A DNA stretch of 57,086 nt, from assembly GCA_020445335.1 (NCBI GenBank), contig JAGRGU010000116.1:1-57086 (forward strand), written 5' to 3'. Under the pieces are notes generated by a model. The model saw only the letters and a list, made by a program, of their open reading frames with translations, did not search any database and was not told the DNA's origin. Below are positions 50,740 through 57,086 of the stretch, piece after piece. Position numbers and translations under genes: made by a program. How positions within the stretch are numbered: the first letter of the stretch is position 1; each line of letters starts with the position of its first letter. This DNA is from Gammaproteobacteria bacterium (GTDB lineage: Bacteria; Pseudomonadota; Gammaproteobacteria; Chromatiales; Chromatiaceae).

Positions 50740-53700
50740 ATGTGGAGACACCTCAAATCCCCGATTGTCCGCATCAGCTTCGGTCTGGCGATGCTGACCG
50801 TCTCCATGCTTTTCGTGACCGAATTTCTGGGGCTGGTGCCGAACACCGAGCGCGCCGAGCTGCAGTCACGCCAGATCGTCGCCGAGTCACTCGCGGTGCA
50901 GCTCTCCGAACTGGTGACCAGCGACAATATCGCCAGCGCCGACAGCACGCTGCAAAGCGTCGTCTCACGCAACGATTCGGTAATCTCCGGCGCCATTCGC
51001 CTGGCCAGGGGGGAGCTTCTCGCCGTGCACGGAGACCATCATCGACACTGGTCATTGAAACCGAGCGACAAATCGACCAGCACCCAGGTTCAGGTGCCGA
51101 TCTACAACGAGAAGGGGCGCTGGGGCAGCGTCGAGATACGTTTTTCGGAGAACGCGGAGCGGGCCAACTGGCTGCCGGTCAAAAGCTCCTTCATCACTGT
51201 GATCCTGTTTGTCGCGTTGGCTGGTTTCGTCGCCTACATGTTCTTTCTCAAGCGGACCATGCGCGAGCTCAACCCCGATTCGGTGATACCGGAACGGGTG
51301 CGAACGGCGCTGGACACACTCGCTGAAGGGCTGCTGATCGTCGGTAAGGATGGTTACATTGTCTTCTCCAACGCCTCTTTTGCACACAAGACCGGACTCT
51401 CGCCGAAGGAACTGGTGGGCAAGGAGATCTCCAGCTTCAAATGGCGGGTCGAAACGGAAGGGGAGGATGCCGTCGCTGCGGATCCGCCATGGATCAGTGT
51501 GCTCGAGGATGGCAAGCCGACCAAGAGCGTGGCGATGAAACTCAATACCGGCCTGATCGAGAGCTATTCGTTCAGCGTCAATGTCTCTCCTATCAACGCC
51601 GCCGCGGGCAAGGTGCGCGGCGTACTGATCACCTTCGACGATGTAACCGAGATCGAGAGTAAAAACGAAGAGTTGCGCCACACGCTTGGGAAACTGGAGC
51701 ACAGCAAGCGCGAAATCATGCGTCAGAACCAGGAGCTGGAGGTATTGGCGACGCGTGACCCGCTGACCGGTGTACTCAATCGCCGTTCACTTTTTCAGGG
51801 TTTTGAAACGCTCTTTGCCGAGGCACGGGAAGAACACGAGCCGCTGAGCTGTATAATGGTCGATATCGACCATTTCAAGTCGGTGAACGACCGCTTCGGC
51901 CACGCCATCGGCGACAAGGTTATCAAGCTGCTTGCCACCATCCTCACCGATTACTCCCGTCCGAACGATCTGGTCGGACGCTTCGGTGGCGAGGAGTTCT
52001 GTGTGGTACTGCCGGGCGCGGATGGCGATGCGGCCGTGGAGATTGCCGAGCGCATGCGCCAGAAAGTGCAGCATGGCGAAGGTATCCGCTTCACCAATGC
52101 GTTGCGTATCACCTCCAGTTTCGGTGTGGCGGAGATCGAGAGCGGCGTCGACGGCCACAACGCACTGGTCGACCGCGCCGACAAGGCTCTCTATTTCGCC
52201 AAGGAGAACGGTCGCAACCGGGTCGTGCTCTACACCGCGTTGCTCGAAGATGATGAGGCGGAGACGGAGAGCGGCAGCCACGAAACCCAGGCCGAGCCCG
52301 CCGGCGAAGAGACCGTCGAAACTGTCGAGTTGGTGCAGTTGCCAGCGGAGTCGGATGTTGAGCCCGAAGCCGAAATGGCATCGGAGACAGATGGTGCATC
52401 CGAGACGGAGGGTGCGTCCGAGATAGCGGTCGAGCAGGCGGATTTCGAATCGGATCTGACGCGTGCACCCAAGCGCATCATTCTGGTCGATCGAATCGAT
52501 CAGGCGATGCGGCGCGCGCAACGCTACGATACCAAGCTGGCGATATTGAAGATCGACATCGGCACCGTGCAGCGGGTTCAGGATACACTCGGGCACCTGG
52601 TCGCGGAGAAGGTATCGCGCGAGTTCGTCAGCCGCCTCAAGAGCCTGTTGCGAAACGTGGATACCGTAGCCCTGGCAGACAAGCAGAGCCTCGCTTTCAG
52701 CGTCTCCCGTCTCACCGAGAAAGAGTTGATCGTGGTGTTGACCGATCTCAAGCAGACAGAGATTCTGACTAATGTGCTGAAGCGTATATTCTCCGCTGAC
52801 GAGTTGCCGGTGAGAATCGATGGAGATGATTTCTACCTCTCGTCGAGTATTGGCGTCAGCGTCTTTCCGCTCGACGGTGACACTCCCGATACGCTGCTGA
52901 GAAATGCCGGCAGCGCGTTGCGTGCGGCCAAGGAGGGGGTGGGTCGCAACAGGTTCAAGTTCTACGCGGATGCGATCAACCTGCAATCGAAGAGGCGGCT
53001 GCAGCTGGAGGCTGACCTCAACCGCGCACTGGATAGCGACGAATTGACGGTTTACTACCAGCCCAAAATCGATCTGCGCAGCGGTGAACTGCACGGCATG
53101 GAGGCGCTGGTGCGTTGGCAGAATCCAAAGCTCGGGCTGGTTCCGCCGGGCGATTTCATTCCGCTGGCGGAACAGACCGGTCTGATCGACGCGATAAGTG
53201 ATTGGGTCTTCTCGAGTGTCTGCCGACAGATCCTCGCCTGGGAGCAGGCGGGTTTCAACGGCGTTGTGGTCGCGGTCAACTTTTCGCCGATGGAGTTCCG
53301 TAACACTTCGCTGGCGGAGAAGATACTGCACAGGGTAAAGGAGTACGGAATCCCTCCGGGTCAGATCGAGATCGAAATCACCGAGACGGTGGTGATGGAG
53401 AACATCGATACCGCGGTCGACGTGCTGATGCAGTTGTCCGAGGCCGGTTTCGGTATTTCGGTCGACGATTTCGGAACCGGATACTCCTCGTTGAACTACC
53501 TGCGCAGGTTTCCGCTGAGCAAGGTCAAGATCGACCGCTCTTTCATCACCGATTTCACCCAGGCTGAAAACGATGCGGCGATCGTCAGCGCAATTATCGC
53601 GATGAGTCACAGCCTCGGTTTGCGTGTCGTCGCGGAGGGCGTCGAGACCGAGGAGCAGCTGCGGTTCCTGCAGGATCTGCAGTGCGATGAGATCCAGGGC

Positions 53701-53919
53701 TACCTGATCAGCAAGCCCCTGCCGAGGGAAGCGGCCACCGATCTGTTGGCGCGCTCCGAAGGCATCAAACGGATGATCGTCGACTACGGTATCGGCGGCA
53801 ACGGTATGCAGACTTCCCCCGCGATGAGTTCAAGCCCCGGAATCATCGGTGTACTCAACGAGTTTCCCGAAATAGGGAACACCGAACCCGATAAAGAGAC
53901 GAGTCGCCTGGCGGGTTGA
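50740..53919 (+). CDS. PAS-GGDEF-(degenerate GGDEF)-EAL c-di-GMP enzyme
   Basis: A 1059-residue membrane protein. Two helices (about 12-32 and 150-171) flank a periplasmic region, then a PAS domain (about 188-305), a first GGDEF domain with the intact GGEEF at 416-420 and inhibitory RxxD (RPND, 407-410), an acidic linker (about 503-570), a second GGDEF-like domain, and an EAL domain from about 755. In the second GGDEF the active loop is replaced by SRLTEKELIVVL, so it is expected to be inactive. The EAL motifs EAL (788-790), EIEITETVVM, DDFGTGYSSL, KIDRSF and EGVETEEQ are complete. It could both make and degrade c-di-GMP. It follows the export genes by 22 bases. Confidence 0.92.
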   Translation: MWRHLKSPIVRISFGLAMLTVSMLFVTEFLGLVPNTERAELQSRQIVAESLAVQLSELVTSDNIASADSTLQSVVSRNDSVISGAIRLARGELLAVHGDHHRHWSLKPSDKSTSTQVQVPIYNEKGRWGSVEIRFSENAERANWLPVKSSFITVILFVALAGFVAYMFFLKRTMRELNPDSVIPERVRTALDTLAEGLLIVGKDGYIVFSNASFAHKTGLSPKELVGKEISSFKWRVETEGEDAVAADPPWISVLEDGKPTKSVAMKLNTGLIESYSFSVNVSPINAAAGKVRGVLITFDDVTEIESKNEELRHTLGKLEHSKREIMRQNQELEVLATRDPLTGVLNRRSLFQGFETLFAEAREEHEPLSCIMVDIDHFKSVNDRFGHAIGDKVIKLLATILTDYSRPNDLVGRFGGEEFCVVLPGADGDAAVEIAERMRQKVQHGEGIRFTNALRITSSFGVAEIESGVDGHNALVDRADKALYFAKENGRNRVVLYTALLEDDEAETESGSHETQAEPAGEETVETVELVQLPAESDVEPEAEMASETDGASETEGASEIAVEQADFESDLTRAPKRIILVDRIDQAMRRAQRYDTKLAILKIDIGTVQRVQDTLGHLVAEKVSREFVSRLKSLLRNVDTVALADKQSLAFSVSRLTEKELIVVLTDLKQTEILTNVLKRIFSADELPVRIDGDDFYLSSSIGVSVFPLDGDTPDTLLRNAGSALRAAKEGVGRNRFKFYADAINLQSKRRLQLEADLNRALDSDELTVYYQPKIDLRSGELHGMEALVRWQNPKLGLVPPGDFIPLAEQTGLIDAISDWVFSSVCRQILAWEQAGFNGVVVAVNFSPMEFRNTSLAEKILHRVKEYGIPPGQIEIEITETVVMENIDTAVDVLMQLSEAGFGISVDDFGTGYSSLNYLRRFPLSKVKIDRSFITDFTQAENDAAIVSAIIAMSHSLGLRVVAEGVETEEQLRFLQDLQCDEIQGYLISKPLPREAATDLLARSEGIKRMIVDYGIGGNGMQTSPAMSSSPGIIGVLNEFPEIGNTEPDKETSRLAG

Positions 53920-53946
53920 TTGCCGCGGCGCTGCAAGACAGATCTC

Positions 53947-54864
53947 TCAGTGTCGGTTGTCGACCGGTGTCTTGAGCAACAATATCGGTAGCAGAATCAG
54001 CGACACTATCAATACCGCTTTGGTGATCGAGTAGCCGAGTCGCCAGCCGCGATTGGCTTTTCTGACTATCTCGAAACGATTGACGTAGATGGTTTCGCAG
54101 GCGCCGTTACCGGTGTCATCGCGTCTGGTGCTGGTGCCTCGGGTGAAGCCGTTTTGCAGATTAGCATAGGCCGCCAGATGGCCCTCCAGATAGACCTGGT
54201 CGCCGATCTCCGCCGACTTGATCTGCTCGTTGATATACGGGTTCTCGGTCAGCAGATGGTTGTTCGAGAGCTGCAGCATGCTGAAACGGGCACCGCTGTG
54301 GGCGTCGGGCCAGGATGCCCAGCAGGTCCAGGTTGTATTCTCGAACGTCATCGCCTGATAGACGCCGGAGGTGATATTTCCACCCCAGATCACACAGATG
54401 TCGCGGGTGTTGAGGTAATCCTGCCAGCTTGCGTGGTGGTATATATCCCACCAGCTGTCGGCGTCGTGGAAACTGACAACCACCCCCTGCAGCCGGTAAT
54501 CCTGTATTGGCTTGATCAGATAGCGCTGTTCTCCGGCCTCGATTCTGAATGGCGGCTCGGCTGTCGCGGATTGTACCGGATCGGCGAGATAGGCAGGATC
54601 ATAGAGCCCGGCCTGCGGTAGTTCATCCTTGTGCTGGCAGCTGACAATCAGCGCACCCAGCGACAGCAGTGCTAGAAGCTGCACCCCACGCAGCCAGGGC
54701 AGATAAGCGCGGCCGTCATTGGAGTGGTCGAGCGTGATGATCGATGCGGGCTCCTGCCGGCGGCGGAACTTGGCAAAGATGATCCCACAGGCCGCGCAGC
54801 TGTCGCCACCGCGCTGCTCGTTGCCACACTTGGGGCAGATCGTCGGGTTGCTGTCTATCCGCAT
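53947..54864 (-). CDS. Zinc-ribbon membrane protein of unknown function
   Basis: A 305-residue protein from the ATG at 54864, chosen because the zinc ribbon follows directly and the upstream frame is arginine-rich non-conserved sequence. It begins with CPKCGNEQRGGDSCAACG (four cysteines, a treble-clef type ribbon), then a helix at about 65-83, a periplasmic domain with FHDADSWWDIYHHASWQDYLN and IWGGNITSGVYQ, and a C-terminal helix near 280-298 (RLGYSITKAVLIVSLILLPIL). The IWGGN element recalls the RWGG of the Slp proteins upstream, but homology is not established. No family is recognised. It is convergent with the GGDEF-EAL gene, 27 bases away. Confidence 0.6.
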   Translation of the reverse strand: MRIDSNPTICPKCGNEQRGGDSCAACGIIFAKFRRRQEPASIITLDHSNDGRAYLPWLRGVQLLALLSLGALIVSCQHKDELPQAGLYDPAYLADPVQSATAEPPFRIEAGEQRYLIKPIQDYRLQGVVVSFHDADSWWDIYHHASWQDYLNTRDICVIWGGNITSGVYQAMTFENTTWTCWASWPDAHSGARFSMLQLSNNHLLTENPYINEQIKSAEIGDQVYLEGHLAAYANLQNGFTRGTSTRRDDTGNGACETIYVNRFEIVRKANRGWRLGYSITKAVLIVSLILLPILLLKTPVDNRH

Positions 54865-55115
54865 ACCGGTTGGTATTCTTCGTGAAGTCAAAAGTGCAGC
54901 GGCCGCTTCCACCGCTGCTTTAAATTCAAGATTTCGGGATCTGTAACATCTCCGCCTGAGCCTGAGAAGAAGTCGCGCGATACCCGGGCGGACAATCATC
55001 GAATAGAAGCTATAGTTGAAGCTGTGTGTTTAGGCTTGGCGGTGAAAGCCGATGCTTTGGCCGGTGCTTTGCGGTCTGCATCTGGATCATTACGGTATCG
55101 ATACAGGAAGAGGCG

Positions 55116-55846
55116 ATGGGCAGACTGAATGTCGCATGGTGGAATCTTGAGAATCTGTTCGATCACGAGATCGCCCAGCGCGACCCGGCGCTCAAGCGGA
55201 CGCTTGGCAGTGAACTGAAAGGCCGGACCGCGGCGGTGCGGGATCGCAAGATTTCGCAGCTCGCGTCGGTGATAAGGATGATGTTCGAAGGCGAGGGGCC
55301 GGCGCTGCTCGGAGTGTGTGAAATCGAAAACGAAACGGTTGCCGCGCTGCTCGCCGAGGCGATCGCTCTGCCGCATCGCAGCTACCAGGTGGTCTCACAT
55401 GATTCGCCCGACGTGCGCGGCGTCGATAACTCTTTCATCGTCGACGCCAACACGTTATCGGTGGTGAGTACCGACCATCAGATCGTCAACAAGCGCCGCT
55501 CAACACGCGATATCTTCTGGGCGCGCGCGATCCCGGACGCGTGCGCTACTCGAAGTCCGGCCACATGCTCAATCTGATGTGGCCGCTGATGAGCGGACAC
55601 GACCCCGGCACCTATCTCTACGACAGTGACTGGAGCATGCTCGACCAGTTCCTGGTCTCCTACGGCATGCTGCGCGGCGCCAGCCCTGTTCGCGCCGATC
55701 CCGCCAGTGTCAGGGTATTCAGACCGGATATCATCCGCGAAAGCGGCGGTCGACCGCGGCGTTTCAGTCGCCCTTCGGCAAAAAGCGGTATGGATGCGGA
55801 CGGTTACTCCGACCACTTCCCGATCACACTGCAACTGCTCGTCTGA
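55116..55846 (+). pseudogene. Broken endonuclease/exonuclease/phosphatase family gene
   Basis: The N-terminal part, frame of 55116, begins MGRLNVAWWNLENLFD (metal-binding Asn and Glu) and contains LGVCEIENETV. It ends with a stop at 55575-55577, after a shift into unrelated residues. Downstream, another frame (to 55846) encodes MLNLMWPLMSGHDPGTYLY, LDQFLVSYGM and GYSDHFPITLQLL, the C-terminal end with the catalytic SDH. The middle, which in this family carries NHWPSR and GDFND-like motifs, is missing, about 100 residues or more. The junction lies near 55515-55540. Deletion plus frameshift therefore left no functional nuclease. Alternatively an assembly error could mimic this. Confidence 0.7.
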
Positions 55847-56155
55847 GCGCGCTTGTCCGCCCGTCAATGTGAATCTTTGCAAACTGTCGACGGCGCACCG
55901 GGCCCGCACTCAACGGCTGCCGACCCGATCGCCGCCGGTGTTGGGGAGCTTATGAATTCATTGCAAAAAGTGCCGTGTTGTACGGCTGCACCTGGAGTCT
56001 GGAACGTGCTCTTCTGCAGCGATCGAGAGGGTCTCTCCAAAGTGCCGGATTGACAATCGCCGATTGGCGCTGCCGTGGTCGGTGTTATATTGCGCGTTGA
56101 CCTGATTGGAGCAGGTTATTTCAACCTTACCCGGAATGTGACAGGAGCCAGGAAA
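55847..56155. other. Intergenic region, nothing recognised
   Basis: A 309-base stretch between the broken nuclease gene and the DUF533 gene. It carries no open frame with protein-like features and no strong hairpin. An AGGAGCCAGG before the next ATG is its only clear element. Confidence 0.4.
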
Positions 56156-56911
56156 ATGGCAAACATCAACGCAATAAAGATCCTCGGCAGTATTTTAAGC
56201 AGCGGTGCGCTTTCGCGCGGTTCAGGCTCGAATGTTCTCGGATCCGTCATCGGCGCTCTCACGGGTGGCGGCAGCGGCGCTGCGACCTCCGGCGGTGGTG
56301 GACTCGGGAGTCTGATCGGTGGGATGCTCGGCGGAGGCTCCTCTCCCCGGGGAGGTGGGGGGTTGGGCGGCATGCTCGGTGGCGGTCAGTCCGGTGGCGG
56401 CGGACTCGGCGGTCTGCTCGGCGGCTTGATGGGCGGCGGCTCCGGCGGTGGTGCCGGCCTGGGCTCGCTGCTCGGCGCGGCGATGTCGCAAATCGGTGGC
56501 GGTGGTGGCACTTTCGATCCGGGACAGTTCTTTTCGCAGGAGCACGATCAACGACAGGTCACCGATCAGGCGACGCTGATGGTCAGGGCAATGATCAATG
56601 CCGCCAAGGCTGACGGGCAGGTGGACCAGCAGGAGCAGCAGAGGATCCTTGGACAGCTTGGTGAAGTCACCCAGGATGAGATCGAATTTGTCCGGCACGA
56701 GCTCTCCGCGCCGCTGGATATGGAGGCTTTCGTGCGTTCGATTCCGGAAGATCTGGCGCAGCAGGTTTATACCATGTCGCTGATGGCCATCGACCTCGAC
56801 AGTCAGGCCGAGGCACAGTATCTGCATCGGTTGGCGCAAGGTACCGGTATTTCAGCCGAAGTCAGCAACGCGATGCACGAGCAGCTGGGTGCGCCCAAAA
56901 TATACCGTTAG
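56156..56911 (+). CDS. DUF533/TerB-like protein with Gly-rich N-terminus
   Basis: A 251-residue protein from the ATG at 56156 with AGGAG upstream. The first 25 residues are NINAIKILGSILSSGAL. About residues 25-120 form a glycine-rich repeat region (units like GGGLGGLLGGLMGGG). The C-terminal half (about 125-250) is helical and matches the DUF533/TerB-like group: VTDQATLMVRAMINAAKADGQVDQQEQQRIL, then EDLAQQVYTMSLMAIDLDSQAEAQYLHRLAQ. YebE of Escherichia coli is of this type. The Gly-rich part suggests membrane or self association. Function is unknown. Confidence 0.83.
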   Translation: MANINAIKILGSILSSGALSRGSGSNVLGSVIGALTGGGSGAATSGGGGLGSLIGGMLGGGSSPRGGGGLGGMLGGGQSGGGGLGGLLGGLMGGGSGGGAGLGSLLGAAMSQIGGGGGTFDPGQFFSQEHDQRQVTDQATLMVRAMINAAKADGQVDQQEQQRILGQLGEVTQDEIEFVRHELSAPLDMEAFVRSIPEDLAQQVYTMSLMAIDLDSQAEAQYLHRLAQGTGISAEVSNAMHEQLGAPKIYR

Positions 56912-56966
56912 GTGTCGTCGATATCGCTGGAGGCGGGCGGCAGCCTTGCCTTCAGCAGCGCAATGA

Positions 56967-57086
56967 TCAGCTGGCAACCAACTGCAGAAACTCTGCGCGG
57001 GTACGCGGGTCGGCACGAAAGGTGCCAAGCATCATCGAGGTCTTCATCAGTGAATTTTGCTTCTCCACGCCGCGCATCATCATGCA
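56967..57086 (-). CDS. folE: GTP cyclohydrolase I, C-terminal part
   Basis: The reverse strand encodes the last 39 residues: [20 protein letters not shown], then [19 protein letters not shown] and a stop at 56967-56969. The MMMRGV and the [13 protein letters not shown] tail match the C-terminus of FolE, in which the first cysteine shown is the conserved zinc/active-site cysteine region. The enzyme turns GTP into dihydroneopterin triphosphate for folate synthesis. The gene begins beyond the right edge. Confidence 0.9.
   Translation of the reverse strand, partial: CMMMRGVEKQNSLMKTSMMLGTFRADPRTRAEFLQLVAS

Overview
The window is visibly G+C-rich, densely coded chromosomal DNA, most likely from a gammaproteobacterium. 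The grounds are an EttA-type ABC-F protein, the Tag glycosylase, tandem Slp lipoproteins, a VPLPA-CTERM protein, multihaem cytochromes, a perfect Crp/Vfr-type half-site palindrome and a FliA-type promoter. A sulfur-oxidising Chromatiales-type lineage would fit, but that is a guess. No tRNA, rRNA, CRISPR array or intact insertion sequence was seen. Partial genes lie at both edges: ettA on the left and folE on the right.

Layout. (1) 0-4 kb: ettA edge, a small lipoprotein, and a three-gene electron-transfer module (octahaem cytochrome c, membrane-anchored trihaem cytochrome, membrane cytochrome b). (2) 4-10.2 kb: a stand-alone dihydrolipoamide dehydrogenase-like flavoprotein, a secreted VPLPA-CTERM metalloprotease, a threonine aldolase with a Crp-like site between the last two, and a TonB-dependent receptor. 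(3) 10.2-15.6 kb: small housekeeping or accessory genes (GNAT, PqiA-like, two VOC proteins, Tag, LysE), a cytochrome fragment, and a hairpin-rich non-coding element ending in a terminator. (4) 15.6-40.1 kb: an extracellular contractile injection system (eCIS) locus. It runs sheath, tube, zinc-ribbon protein, low-complexity protein, cap (DUF4255), AAA+ ATPase, small protein, split LysM/tube-adaptor pair, split hub and spike, gp25-like protein, two baseplate-J-type proteins, a tail-protein-I-like protein, a large DUF6519/beta-helix protein, and then three DUF4157 proteins that look like cargo. Two of these carry a second zinc-protease motif besides the DUF4157 one. A short, GGA-rich, promoter- and terminator-bounded RNA candidate sits just upstream. 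(5) 40.2-43.3 kb: a chemoreceptor and a periplasmic sensor-like protein under a FliA-type promoter. (6) 43.3-53.9 kb: a small membrane protein, two Slp lipoproteins, and an export/signalling module of GAF-HlyD, PqqD-like/M50/HlyD, HlyD-SPOR and PAS-GGDEF-EAL proteins. (7) 53.9-57.1 kb: a zinc-ribbon membrane protein, a broken nuclease gene, a DUF533/TerB-like protein and the folE edge.

How the genes work together. The eCIS genes are almost all on the + strand with overlapping or closely spaced starts, as in one assembly-line operon. The structural genes come first and the candidate toxin cargo last, with a terminator after the first DUF4157 gene. The cytochrome trio would pass electrons from quinol through cytochrome b and the trihaem anchor to the periplasmic octahaem protein. 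The HlyD/M50 genes look like a dedicated peptide or protein export machine coupled to c-di-GMP turnover. These functional statements are inferences from family resemblance and gene order; no database search was possible.
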